64,000 nt of DNA from Roseiarcus fermentans (GTDB lineage Bacteria; Pseudomonadota; Alphaproteobacteria; Rhizobiales; Beijerinckiaceae), in NCBI RefSeq assembly GCF_003315135.1, contig NZ_QNRK01000001.1:7458-71457 (forward strand), in the 5' to 3' direction. Each line of letters opens with the position of its first letter. The first letter of the stretch is position 1. The notes under the pieces were generated by a model that was given only the letters and a program-made list of their open reading frames with translations, did no database searches and was not told the origin of the DNA. The translations under genes and the position numbers were made by a program. Positions 29,321 to 37,883 of the stretch are shown here, piece after piece.

Positions 29321-30138
29321 GCGCGCCGACCGGGGCGTCGGGCGCAGCGGCGCCGAGCCGGCGCCGTCCCGCGGGACCGTGGGTTGTTTCGGCCGGCGGC
29401 GGTCAGCGCGCCGTTCTGGCAGGCGAGGCCGCCTTTCAGGGACTTGGGCGCCGAAACCTGTCACTCTGGCGACTGCCGACCTGCCGCTGGGCGGCCCCCT
29501 CCGCCAGCCTTCGGCCGGCCCCGTTCCGCTTCGCTTCACGGGGGAGAAAAGCGCGGCCGCGCCCCAGGACGCGCTAAGCTGGATCAGCCGCAGCGCCTTA
29601 CGATTGGAGGGCGCCCGTCTCGGGCGCCGCGGCGGCGAGACGCCGCCGCTCCCACGCAACGTTCGTTGGGCGGACCAGCGGACTCTAGCGTTTCCGGCGC
29701 GCTCCGGAGCATCCTTCGTCGGGCTCGGGACGAGGTTCGGAGAAGCGGCTGGGGAAGACTCACGCAGTGGCGTTGGCCCCCTCCCGCCAGGTCGGGTCCC
29801 ACGATCGAGCGCGACCGCCGAGCCGCCCCGTCCTCGCCGGCGCCGGCGCTCGCGCAGGCGCAGGGATTCTCTCGCGCGCGCCGGAGCGAGGCGACGATGG
29901 ACATTGTCATACAGCCGTGGCGTCGACGTCCTCCGCCAATCTCGCCAGCATACGCCGTCATTCTGATAAACGCAACTGATTGACCCGCCTTTTCGATAAC
30001 GACGAGAGCGGACGCCTGACGGGGCGGGGGCGACGGCGAGCACATGGCGTCGTGAGCCGATCGGACGAGGCGGATCGGCAGGGATCCGCCAAGGCGGGCG
30101 TTTCGCGCGCGTTCCCGTCTTGTGATATGGTCCCGAGC
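29321..30138. other. Non-coding stretch between rsmI and the first MNT gene
   Basis: About 820 bases without a recognisable gene. Two adjacent perfect hairpins lie at 29610-29628 (GGCGCCC/GGGCGCC) and just after it (GCGGCG/CGCCGC), and may terminate rsmI transcription although no T-run follows. From 29715 onward the sequence is repeated after 30871 as part of the tandem duplication. Confidence 0.5.
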
Positions 30139-30435
30139 ATGGACCGCGACGCGATCATAGCCCGGTTGCGGGCGAGCGAGGCCGAGCTTCGGGCGCGCGG
30201 CGTTGCGCACGCCGCCCTGTTCGGGTCGCGCGCGCGCGGCGACAATCGCCCCGACAGCGACATCGACATCATGATCGACATCGAGCCGGACGCCGACATC
30301 TCGGTCTACGAGTATGTCGGCCTGCAACGGTATATCTCCGGTCTCTTCGGCGGTCCGGTCGATGTGATCGACCGCGGAGGACTGAAGCCCCACATCCGCC
30401 CTCCAGCGGAGCAGGATGCCTTGTATGCGTTCTGA
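30139..30435 (+). CDS. MNT-domain antitoxin, copy 1 (MntA-like)
   Basis: The 98-residue minimal nucleotidyltransferase has GS at 29-30 and the DxD pair D41/D43 in DSDIDIMID, with a further aspartate in PVDVID. In MntA/HepT systems this protein is the antitoxin and AMPylates the HEPN toxin. It overlaps the downstream HEPN gene by 11 bases. Its partner is frameshifted, so it may now be free or serve copy 2. The first 48 residues match copy 2 at 46 positions. Confidence 0.85.
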   Translation: MDRDAIIARLRASEAELRARGVAHAALFGSRARGDNRPDSDIDIMIDIEPDADISVYEYVGLQRYISGLFGGPVDVIDRGGLKPHIRPPAEQDALYAF

Positions 30436-30776
30436 CCGCTCCGGTTCGATCGCGTATCTGTTTCATATTCGCGACAACATCGTTTTGGCGCGGCATTTCG
30501 TCGAAGGTCTCGATTACGAACGCTTTCGCGCCGATCCGCTCAGGGTTTATGCCGTGACGCGCGCGCTCGAGATCATTTCCGAAGCTTCGCGCCGTTTGCC
30601 CGAGACGACGAAACAACGGCACGCCGGCATTCCCTGGCCCGACATTGCTGGCGCGGGGAACGTCTATGTATATGGACGTGCGCGAGCGAGTCCTCTGGCG
30701 AACTGTCCAGAAGGACTTGTCGCCGCTTCTGGCCGCCGTGGAACAGGAATTGCGCGATCTCGGAGAGGCGCCGTGA
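30425..30776 (+). pseudogene. HEPN-domain (DUF86/HepT-like) toxin, copy 1, frameshifted
   Basis: The gene parallels the intact HEPN copy at 31564. After GAGNVY a net loss of eight bases destroys the RHDY active-site segment and shifts the frame. Reading the restored frame gives a C-terminus ([16 protein letters not shown], stop at 30774-30776) almost equal to copy 2. As it stands, the protein would continue in the wrong frame to 30826. Loss of the RH.Y motif should remove ribonuclease toxicity. Confidence 0.8.
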
Positions 30777-30822
30777 CCTTCGTCCACACGCAAACGCGGG
30801 ACACCACCGCCTGCGAGCCGGC

Positions 30823-30870
30823 ATGAGCCCGCCCCGCCGGGGCGACGTCGAGGCCCGCCGCCGCCTCGCC
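30823..30870 (+). pseudogene. 5' fragment of yraN at duplication junction
   Basis: The first 16 codons of yraN, from ATG to the bases CTCGCC, are repeated here base for base as at 31946-31993. They are then joined to the start of unit 2. This fragment is the scar of the tandem duplication. Confidence 0.9.
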
Positions 30871-31277
30871 TTCGTCGGGCTCGGGACGAGGTTCGGAGAA
30901 GCGGCTCGGGAAGACTGACGCAGTGGCGTTGGCCCCCTCCCGCCAGGTCGGGTCCCACGATCGAGGCGACCGCTGAGCCGCCTTGTCTTCGCCGGCGCAG
31001 GGTCTGTCGCGCGCCGGAGCGAGGCGACGATGGACATTGTCATACAGCCGTGGCGTCGACGTCCTCCGCCAATCTCGCCAGCATACGCCATCATTCGGAT
31101 AAACAAAACTAACTAGCTAGCCTTTTCGATAATGACGAGAGTGGGCGCCTGACGGGGCCGGGCCGACGGCGAGCACGGCCGACGTGGCGTCGCGAGCCCA
31201 TCGGACGAGGCGGATCGGCAGGGGCTCGTCAACGCGAGCGTGTCGCCTGCGATCGCGTCTTGTGATATCGTTTCGCC

Positions 31278-31574
31278 ATGGACCGCGACGCGATCATAGC
31301 CCGGTTGCGGGCGAGCGAGGCCGAGCTTCGGGGCCACGGCGTTGCGCACGCCGCCCTGTTCGGGTCGCGCGCGCGCGGCGACAATCGCCCCGACAGCGAC
31401 ATCGACATCATGATCGACATCGATCCGGAGGCCATCGGCGACGTCTACGCCTACGCAGGTCTTAAGCTTTACATCGCCGGCCTCTTCGACGGGCCTGTCG
31501 ATGTGGTCGACCGCGAGGGTCTCAAGCCCTACGTCCGTCCTGCGGCGACGGCGGACGCCATCTATGCATTCTAG
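31278..31574 (+). CDS. MNT-domain antitoxin, copy 2 (MntA-like)
   Basis: The 98-residue minimal nucleotidyltransferase has the same GS (29-30) and D41/D43 motifs as copy 1. The second half (49-98) matches copy 1 at only 31 of 50 residues. It overlaps the intact HEPN gene by 11 bases, so this is probably the functional pair. Confidence 0.88.
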   Translation: MDRDAIIARLRASEAELRGHGVAHAALFGSRARGDNRPDSDIDIMIDIDPEAIGDVYAYAGLKLYIAGLFDGPVDVVDREGLKPYVRPAATADAIYAF

Positions 31575-31923
31575 CGCTTCCGGAGCGGCTCGTTATCTGC
31601 ATCACATGCGTCATAACATCTATCTGGCGCAACGCTTCGTTCATGGTCTCACCTACGAGCGCTTTCGCAACGAAGATCTTTATTTCTATGCGGTGACACG
31701 GTGCCTCGAAATTATCTCGGAAGCCTCACGCCGTGTTCCGCCAGAAATCAAGCAGCGTCATCCAGATATTCCATGGATGGAGATGGCGGCCGCGGGGAAT
31801 ATCTACCGCCACGATTACGAGGATGTCGCGCAACGCCTTGTCTGGGGCACGGTCGAAGACCGTCTGCCGCCCCTACTTGCAGCCGTGGAACAGGAATTGC
31901 GCGAACTCGGGGAGCTGCCGTGA
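31564..31923 (+). CDS. HEPN-domain (DUF86/HepT-like) toxin, copy 2
   Basis: The 119-residue all-helical HEPN protein has [11 protein letters not shown] at about residues 77-87, the family's RH.Y site where the histidine serves RNA cleavage and the tyrosine is the AMPylation target in HepT. It follows its antitoxin with an 11-base overlap and precedes yraN by 22 bases. The canonical arginine five residues before the histidine is a glycine here; an R stands beside H instead, as in many DUF86 proteins. Confidence 0.85.
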   Translation: MHSSASGAARYLHHMRHNIYLAQRFVHGLTYERFRNEDLYFYAVTRCLEIISEASRRVPPEIKQRHPDIPWMEMAAAGNIYRHDYEDVAQRLVWGTVEDRLPPLLAAVEQELRELGELP

Positions 31924-31945
31924 CCTACAGCTGCGCCCGGCCGCG

Positions 31946-32338
31946 ATGAGCCCGCCCCGCCGGGGCGACGTCGAGGCCCGCCGCCGCCTCGCCCATCGGT
32001 TCGGCCTGAACGCCGAGACGATCGCGGCGATCTGGCTGACATGCAAAGGCTATTCGATCCTCGCGCGCCGCTATGCCGCCCACGGCGGCGAGATCGACCT
32101 GATCGCCCGAAAGGGCGACGCCGTCGCCTTCGTCGAGGTCAAGGCGCGCGCCGATCTCGGCTCCGCCGCGGAGTCCATCGGTCCGGCCAAGCGGCGGCGC
32201 ATCGGCCGCGCCGCCCGCGCCTGGCTCGCCCGCAACCCCTGGGCGGTCGATTTCACGTTGCGCGGCGACGCGGTGTTCGTGGCGCGCGGAAAACTTCCCC
32301 GGCACGAACGGTGCGCGTATACGCTGATGATCGACTGA
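31946..32338 (+). CDS. yraN: YraN/UPF0102 family nuclease-like protein
   Basis: The 130-residue protein with a restriction endonuclease-like fold shows [22 protein letters not shown], containing the E-x-D and E-V-K catalytic elements. Its biochemical role is unproven. Placement next to rsmI is conserved elsewhere; here the toxin-antitoxin repeat lies between. Its first 48 bases are also present at 30823. Confidence 0.9.
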   Translation: MSPPRRGDVEARRRLAHRFGLNAETIAAIWLTCKGYSILARRYAAHGGEIDLIARKGDAVAFVEVKARADLGSAAESIGPAKRRRIGRAARAWLARNPWAVDFTLRGDAVFVARGKLPRHERCAYTLMID

Positions 32339-32367
32339 TCCCGGCCTCTCTCGTCCCAGGACCGCCC

Positions 32368-33324
32368 ATGCCCCTCACCGTCGCCGTGCAGATGGACCCG
32401 ATCGCGCGCATCCGCATCGCAGGCGATTCCACCTTCGCCCTGCTGCTCGAGGCGCAGGCGCGCGGTCACCGGCTGCTGCACTATACCCCCGATCGCCTGC
32501 GGCTCAACTGCGGTCGCGTCGAGACCATGGCCGAACCGCTCGCGGTGCGCGACATCGAAGTAGACCACGCGACGCTCGGCGAGCCGCGCCTCGTCGACCT
32601 CGCGACCGTGGACGTGGTGCTCTTGCGGCAGGACCCGCCGTTCGACCTCGCCTATGTGACGACGACGCATCTGCTCGAGCGCATCCACCCGGCGACGCTG
32701 GTGGTCAACGACCCGCGCAGCGTCCGCGACGCGCCGGAAAAGCTGTTCGTGATGGACTTTCCCGAGCTGATGCCGCCGACGCTGATCGCGCGCGACCGCG
32801 AGGCGATCGAAGCGTTTCGCGCCGAGCACGGCGAGGTGGTGATGAAGCCGCTCTACGGCCACGGCGGCGCGGCGGTGTTCAAGGTCAGCCGCCAGGACCC
32901 GAATTTCGGTTCGCTGTTCGATCTCTTCACCGCCACCCTGCGCGAGCCGTGGGTGATCCAGAAGTTCCTGCCGGCGGTGGCGCAGGGCGACAAGCGCATC
33001 ATTCTGGTCGACGGCGAAGCCCGGGGCGCGGTCAATCGCGTCCCCGCCGGCGACGACATCCGGTCCAACATGGTGCGGGGCGGCGCGGCGCGGGAAACCG
33101 ACCTCACCGAGCGCGAACGGGCGATCTGCGCCCGGATCGGCCCGGAACTGAAACGGCGCGGCCTGGTTTTCGTCGGTATCGACGTGATCGACGGCTATCT
33201 GACCGAAATCAATGTCACCTCGCCGACCGGCATTCGCGCGATCAAGCGGCTCGGCGGCCCGGACCTCGCGGCGGCGATCTGGGATGCGATCGAGGCCCGA
33301 TACGCCGCAAACCGAAAGTCCTGA
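32368..33324 (+). CDS. gshB: Glutathione synthetase
   Basis: The 318-residue ATP-grasp enzyme joins gamma-glutamylcysteine and glycine. The N-terminus VAVQMDPI, the [14 protein letters not shown] segment, [10 protein letters not shown] and [11 protein letters not shown] mark GshB. It lies 29 bases after yraN, the normal alphaproteobacterial neighbourhood. Confidence 0.96.
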   Translation: MPLTVAVQMDPIARIRIAGDSTFALLLEAQARGHRLLHYTPDRLRLNCGRVETMAEPLAVRDIEVDHATLGEPRLVDLATVDVVLLRQDPPFDLAYVTTTHLLERIHPATLVVNDPRSVRDAPEKLFVMDFPELMPPTLIARDREAIEAFRAEHGEVVMKPLYGHGGAAVFKVSRQDPNFGSLFDLFTATLREPWVIQKFLPAVAQGDKRIILVDGEARGAVNRVPAGDDIRSNMVRGGAARETDLTERERAICARIGPELKRRGLVFVGIDVIDGYLTEINVTSPTGIRAIKRLGGPDLAAAIWDAIEARYAANRKS

Positions 33325-33373
33325 CGTCCGGACGGCTTTCGGCCGTCAACCGAAAACAGAAGTGTCGGCGCCA

Positions 33374-36160
33374 ATGTCAGCTGTCGCAGCCCCCGCGGTC
33401 GAACGCCGTCCCCGCTCGCCGCGGTCTCATCATCCCGCCTCGCGGGCGCTCGACCGCGCCAGGATCATCGACGAACTGGCGGCGCTGCGCGCCGCCTGCG
33501 ACGACGACGGCGCCTTCCGGCGCGAGGCGGTCGCGATTCTTCAAAGCGCCCTGGACAAGGGCCGCGAGGGCGCCCGGCGGGCGCTGGAAGCGGGCGGCAA
33601 GGGAAGGGCCTGCGCCGAAACCCTGAGCGCGGTCGAGGACGATCTCTTGCGCGTCGCGCTGGAACTCGCTGCGCGCTGGCTCGCTCCCGCGAGCGGCGGG
33701 GCGAGACCGACCGTCGTCGCGGTCGGCGGCTACGGCCGCGGCATGCTCGCCCCCGGGTCCGACATCGACCTCCTGTTCCTGATGCCCGACAAGCCGGCGC
33801 CGGCGGCCGAGAAGGTGGTCGAAGCGCTGCTCTACGTCCTGTGGGACCTCAAGCAGAAGGTCGGCCACGCCACCCGCACGGTCGACGAATGCCTGAAGCA
33901 GGCGCGCGCCGACATGACGATCCGCACCACCCTGATCGAGGCGAGGCTCGTCAGCGGCGACGAGACGCTGTTCGAGACGCTACAGACGCGCTTCGACCGC
34001 GAGATCGTCGCCAGGACCGCGCCGGAATTCGTCGCGGCCAAGCTCGCCGAACGGGAGGAGCGCGTCCGGCGCGCCGGCGCCTCGCGCTATCTGGTCGAGC
34101 CGAACGTGAAGGAAGGCAAGGGCGGCTTACGCGACCTCAACACCCTGTTCTGGATCACGAAATACGTTTATCGGGTGCGAAATCCGCACGACCTGATCGC
34201 CGCCGGCGTGTTCTCGCCGCGCGAGTTCGCGCTGTTCCGCCGCTGCGAGGAGTTTCTCTGGTCGGTTCGCTGCCGGTTGCATTTTCTCGCCGGGCGCGCC
34301 GAGGAGCGGCTCAGCTTCGACGTGCAGCGGCCGATCGCGCGCCAGCTGGGCTATTCGACCCGGGCCGGGCAGGCCGACGTCGAGCGCTTCATGAAGCACT
34401 ATTTCCTCGTCGCCAAGGACGTCGGCGACCTGACCGCGATCGTCTGCGCCGCGCTCGAGGAGCGCCAGACCAAGCCCGTGCCGGTGTTCGACCGCTTCAT
34501 CGGCAAGATCCGGAGGCGTCCGCGCGCCATCGCCGACGCCGAAGACTTCAAGGTCGAGACGGAGCGGGTCGACGTCGTTCGCCCCGACGCGTTCGAACGG
34601 GATCCGGTCAACCTGATCCGGCTGTTCTGGGTGGCCGAGCGGTCGAATCTGCCGATCCATCCGAACGCGGCGCGGCTCGTCACCCAGTCCTTGAAGCGCA
34701 TCGACGCCCGGCTGCGCGAGGACCCGGAAGCCAACCGGCTGTTCCTCGAGATTCTCACCTCGCGCCACGCGCCGGAAACGGCGCTCAGGCGCATGAACGA
34801 GGCCGGGGTGCTCGGCCGGTTCATTCCGGACTTCGGCCGCGTGGTCGGGATGATGCAGTTTTCGATGTATCACCACTACACGGTCGACGAGCACCTGATC
34901 CGGGCGGTGGGCGTCCTGAACGCGATCGAGGGCGGCCGGCTGAAGGCCGAGGTGCCGCTGTCGAGCGAGTTCATCCACAAGATCTCGCACCGCACCGAGC
35001 TCTACCTCGCGGTCTTTCTGCACGACATCGCCAAGGGGCGGCCGACCGACCACTCGAAGACCGGCGCCGACGTCGCGCGCAAGCTCTGCCCGCGGCTGGG
35101 CCTCACGCCCGCCAACACCGAGCGGGTCGCCAAGCTGATCGAGCACCATCTCGTGATGTCCAACATGGCGCAGGGCCGCGACCTGTCCGACCCGCGCACC
35201 GCGGAGGCGCTGGCGGCGATCATGCAGACCCAGGAGCAGCTCAAGCTGATGCTGATCCTGACCGTCGCCGACATCCGCGCGGTCGGCCCGGGCGTGTGGA
35301 ACGGCTGGAAGGGCCAGCTCCTGCGCACGCTCTACTGGGAGACCGAGGTGGTGCTCGGCGGCGGACATTCGGCGGTCAACCGCGACGCCCGCGTCCAGGC
35401 CGCGCAGGAGACGCTGCGCCGCGCGCTGCCGGGATGGTCGGACCCGGAGTTCGACGCCTACGCCCAGCGCCATTATCCGGCCTACTGGCTCAAGGTGGAG
35501 CCGGAACGGCAGGTCGCGCACGCCGCCCTGCTCTACGCCATGGCGGCCGACCTGCGCTCGCTCGCCACCGAGGTGACGACCGATTGCTTCCGCGGCGTCA
35601 CCGCGGTGACGGTGGTCGCGCCCGACCACCCGCGGCTGCTCAGCGGCATCGCCGGCGCCTGCGCCGCGGCGGGCGCCAACATCGTCGACGCGCAGATCTT
35701 CACCACCACCGACGGCCTCGCCCTCGACACGATCTTCGTCTCGCGCGCGTTCGAGCGCGAGGAGGACGAACTGCGCCGGGCGCAGAGAATCGCCAAGAAC
35801 ATCGAACGCACGCTGCGCGGCGAGGTCCGCCTGGACGAGATCGCCCCGGCCCGGGAGAGCCGCGACCTCCGGCGCGGCGCCTTCGCCATCGAGCCCGAGG
35901 TCACGATCGACAACACGATCTCCCGCCGCTACACGGTGGTCGAGGTGTCTGGGCTCGACCGGCCGGGGCTCTTGCGCGACCTCACCGGCTCGCTGTCGAA
36001 GCTCAACCTGAATATCGGCTCGGCGCACATCGTCACCTTCGGCGAGAAGGCGGTGGACGCATTCTACGTCACCGATCTGACCGGGCAGAAGATCAACTCG
36101 CCGGCCAAGCAGGCCGCCATCAAACGGCGTCTGCTGGCGGACTTCGGGGTCGAACGCTGA
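33374..36160 (+). CDS. glnD: Bifunctional PII uridylyltransferase/uridylyl-removing enzyme
   Basis: The 928-residue nitrogen sensor has an N-terminal nucleotidyltransferase domain (VGGYGRGMLAPGSDIDLL) that uridylylates PII under nitrogen limitation. A central HD domain (FLHDIAKGR) removes the group. Two C-terminal ACT domains (about 735-815 and 845-925) sense glutamine. ATG 33374 is chosen; a longer frame upstream overlaps gshB without homology. Confidence 0.95.
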   Translation: MSAVAAPAVERRPRSPRSHHPASRALDRARIIDELAALRAACDDDGAFRREAVAILQSALDKGREGARRALEAGGKGRACAETLSAVEDDLLRVALELAARWLAPASGGARPTVVAVGGYGRGMLAPGSDIDLLFLMPDKPAPAAEKVVEALLYVLWDLKQKVGHATRTVDECLKQARADMTIRTTLIEARLVSGDETLFETLQTRFDREIVARTAPEFVAAKLAEREERVRRAGASRYLVEPNVKEGKGGLRDLNTLFWITKYVYRVRNPHDLIAAGVFSPREFALFRRCEEFLWSVRCRLHFLAGRAEERLSFDVQRPIARQLGYSTRAGQADVERFMKHYFLVAKDVGDLTAIVCAALEERQTKPVPVFDRFIGKIRRRPRAIADAEDFKVETERVDVVRPDAFERDPVNLIRLFWVAERSNLPIHPNAARLVTQSLKRIDARLREDPEANRLFLEILTSRHAPETALRRMNEAGVLGRFIPDFGRVVGMMQFSMYHHYTVDEHLIRAVGVLNAIEGGRLKAEVPLSSEFIHKISHRTELYLAVFLHDIAKGRPTDHSKTGADVARKLCPRLGLTPANTERVAKLIEHHLVMSNMAQGRDLSDPRTAEALAAIMQTQEQLKLMLILTVADIRAVGPGVWNGWKGQLLRTLYWETEVVLGGGHSAVNRDARVQAAQETLRRALPGWSDPEFDAYAQRHYPAYWLKVEPERQVAHAALLYAMAADLRSLATEVTTDCFRGVTAVTVVAPDHPRLLSGIAGACAAAGANIVDAQIFTTTDGLALDTIFVSRAFEREEDELRRAQRIAKNIERTLRGEVRLDEIAPARESRDLRRGAFAIEPEVTIDNTISRRYTVVEVSGLDRPGLLRDLTGSLSKLNLNIGSAHIVTFGEKAVDAFYVTDLTGQKINSPAKQAAIKRRLLADFGVER

Positions 36161-36192
36161 CCGCCGTATCGCCCGTCGCGGGCGAGCCACGG

Positions 36193-36222
36193 CTTGATTT
36201 TTGCCGCGTGTGTCCTGATATG
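36193..36222 (+). promoter_or_regulatory. Possible heat-shock sigma-32 promoter of grpE
   Basis: CTTG at 36193-36196, a 17-base spacer and CCTGATATG at 36214-36222 resemble the alphaproteobacterial RpoH promoter (CTTG, N17-18, CYTATNT). It lies 31 bases before the grpE start, the right place for a heat-shock gene. Confidence 0.45.
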
Positions 36223-36253
36223 CGTCGCGAATCCGCAAGGGGCTTTTGAAACC

Positions 36254-36829
36254 ATGAGTGATCCGAACGCCGAACGCGCCGAAGCGACGCCGGCCGAAGC
36301 CACGCCTTCCGAAACGCCGGAGCGTGACGCCTTCGCCGTCATCGAGGCGCTGAACGCCGAAAACAGCCAGCTCAAGGACCGGATTTTGCGGACGCTGGCG
36401 GAGATGGAAAACCTGCGCCGGCGCACCGAGCGCGAGGTCGCCGACGCCAAGACCTACGGCGTCACCAGCTTCGCCCGCGACATGCTGTCGGTGGTCGACA
36501 ACCTCTCCCGCGCGCTCGAGCACGCGCCCGCCGAAGCCCGCGCCGCGGCGGAGCCGCAGATCCAGTCGGTGATCGAGGGGGTCGAACTGACGGCGCGCGA
36601 CCTCGAGGCGGCGCTCGGCCGCCACGGCGTGAAAAAGCTCGATCCGAAGGGCCAGAAGTTCGACCCGAACTTCCATCAGGCGATCTTCGAGGCGCCGGAC
36701 GAGACCGTGCCCTCGGGCACCGTCTCGCAGGTCGTCCAGACCGGCTGGACGATCGGCGACCGGGTGCTGCGTCCGGCGATGGTCGGCATCTCCAAGGGCG
36801 GGCCGAAGGCCGCGCCGAAGGAGGGGTAG
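36254..36829 (+). CDS. grpE: GrpE nucleotide exchange factor
   Basis: The 191-residue DnaK exchange factor has a long N-terminal coiled coil ([22 protein letters not shown]) and a C-terminal beta domain ([24 protein letters not shown]). ATG 36254 follows AAGGGG at 11 bases. A candidate heat-shock promoter lies just upstream. Confidence 0.95.
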   Translation: MSDPNAERAEATPAEATPSETPERDAFAVIEALNAENSQLKDRILRTLAEMENLRRRTEREVADAKTYGVTSFARDMLSVVDNLSRALEHAPAEARAAAEPQIQSVIEGVELTARDLEAALGRHGVKKLDPKGQKFDPNFHQAIFEAPDETVPSGTVSQVVQTGWTIGDRVLRPAMVGISKGGPKAAPKEG

Positions 36830-36830
36830 A

Positions 36831-36914
36831 CCCTCATCCGGCCCTTCGGGCCACCTCCCCCAGAGGGGGAAGGGTCGCCCTCTCCCACAGGGAGAGAAGG
36901 CCGCAGGGTGAGGG
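36831..36914. repeat. Palindromic intergenic repeat (rhizobial RIME/REP-like)
   Basis: An 84-base element begins CCCTCA and ends TGAGGG and contains three short hairpins: GGCCC-TTC-GGGCC, CCCCC-AGA-GGGGG and CTCTCCC-ACA-GGGAGAG. This is the typical form of short intergenic repeats scattered through Hyphomicrobiales genomes. It lies between the convergent grpE and alkB-like genes and may act as a two-way terminator. I see only one copy in this window. Confidence 0.75.
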
Positions 36915-36921
36915 CTCGCCG

Positions 36922-37554
36922 TCACGCGCCGGCGGGCGTCACCCGGCGCAGCGTCAGATTGATCCGCCCGCCCTCCGAAAGCAGCGTCGAACCGCCCGCC
37001 ACGATGCGGTCGACGCCGTGAAAGACCAGACGCGCGGGGCCGCCGAAGGTCAGCGCGTCGCCGGACTGGAGCCGCAACGACCGGGTGGGCGACGTTCGGG
37101 TCAGGCCGCCCAGGCGGAACAGGGCCGGGTCGCCGAGCGACAGCGACACCACCGGCGCTGAGAACTCCTGCTCGTCGCGGTCCTGGTGCAGGCCCATCCG
37201 CGCGTTGGCGTCGTAAAAATTGATCAGGCAAGCTTCGGGCGGCGGCGCGCCCGGCGCGAGCGCGTCCCACAGGTCGGTCAGCAGGTCCGGCATCGGCGGC
37301 CACGGGCGGCCGGTCTCGGGATGGTTCGGCTGGTAGCGGTAGCCGCCGACGTCGCTGACCCAGCCGAGCGGCCCGCAATTGCTCATCATGACCGACAGCG
37401 GCTTGCCGGTCCTGGGCATCCGGGCGCGATAGAGCGGCGCGTCGGCGAGCGCGGCGCGGATCGCCTCCAGCAGGCGCTCCTGGGCGGCGCGGTCGAGACA
37501 GCCGGGAAACCACGCGACGCCGGGAACGACTTCGAGGGAGCGGATGGCGGCCAT
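36922..37554 (-). CDS. AlkB-like 2-oxoglutarate/Fe(II) dioxygenase
   Basis: The 210-residue enzyme is of the AlkB family and removes alkyl damage from DNA or RNA bases. The iron ligands appear as HQDRDE and, later, FHGVDR. The C-terminal RINLTLRR carries the 2-oxoglutarate-binding arginines. ATG 37554 is used because the family homology begins there; a longer frame runs to 37680. Confidence 0.9.
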   Translation of the reverse strand: MAAIRSLEVVPGVAWFPGCLDRAAQERLLEAIRAALADAPLYRARMPRTGKPLSVMMSNCGPLGWVSDVGGYRYQPNHPETGRPWPPMPDLLTDLWDALAPGAPPPEACLINFYDANARMGLHQDRDEQEFSAPVVSLSLGDPALFRLGGLTRTSPTRSLRLQSGDALTFGGPARLVFHGVDRIVAGGSTLLSEGGRINLTLRRVTPAGA

Positions 37555-37831
37555 GATGGTCTGACCTTCAAGGCTTCGGCGTTGACGACGCCGGGGCGCG
37601 GCTCGCCCGGGAATGAGGGCCGCCCGCATGCGGCGGTCGCGTCTGCCCTCCAGCGTCCAGCACGCCGCGTGCGAGGTCAAGACGAGGGGCGGCGGCGGAT
37701 CGGAGGGATGGGACGGTTCGAGCCCAAACCCGTCGAGCGCCGTTCGGGAAAGCCGCTCGGGCCTCGATCGCCATTGATTTCATAAGGCGTTCGTCGATCG
37801 CGGCGGGCGACGCGGACGCCGCATTCGCCTC

Positions 37832-37859
37832 TTGACCAATTCAGCATAATCATTATAAC
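37832..37859 (+). promoter_or_regulatory. Promoter and possible operator of the gntR-ABC operon
   Basis: TTGACC (37832-37837), a 16-base spacer and TATAAC (37854-37859) form a good housekeeping promoter in an AT-rich stretch. The perfect odd palindrome ATAAT-C-ATTAT (37846-37856) overlaps the -10 region, a likely operator for the GntR protein encoded 25 bases downstream. The rest of the 329-base gap after the alkB-like gene shows nothing else. Confidence 0.6.
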
Positions 37860-37883
37860 AATATCACAAAAGGGAGGACCGCC

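Larger units (their letters stand above)
29715..30870. repeat. Tandem duplication, unit 1
   Basis: This unit of about 1.16 kb starts TTCGTCGGGCTCGGG and ends with the first 48 bases of yraN. It contains MNT copy 1 and a broken HEPN gene. Unit 2 begins at the very next base with the same TTCGTCGGGCTCGGG start. Upstream flanks of the MNT genes are clearly alike in both units but carry many substitutions and small indels. Confidence 0.85.
30871..31993. repeat. Tandem duplication, unit 2
   Basis: This second unit runs from TTCGTCGGGCTCGGG to the 48th base of the intact yraN gene. It carries the complete MNT/HEPN pair. The 450 bases between the yraN scrap and the second MNT gene hold no recognised gene. 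Confidence 0.85.

Noticed and set aside
29607-29660. Twin GC hairpins as a definite rsmI terminator
   Set aside because: Neither hairpin is followed by a T-run, and they lie nearly 300 bases after the stop.
34127-37513. A 1128-codon open frame on the minus strand
   Set aside because: It is antisense to glnD and grpE, both of which are clearly coding, and has no recognisable domain.
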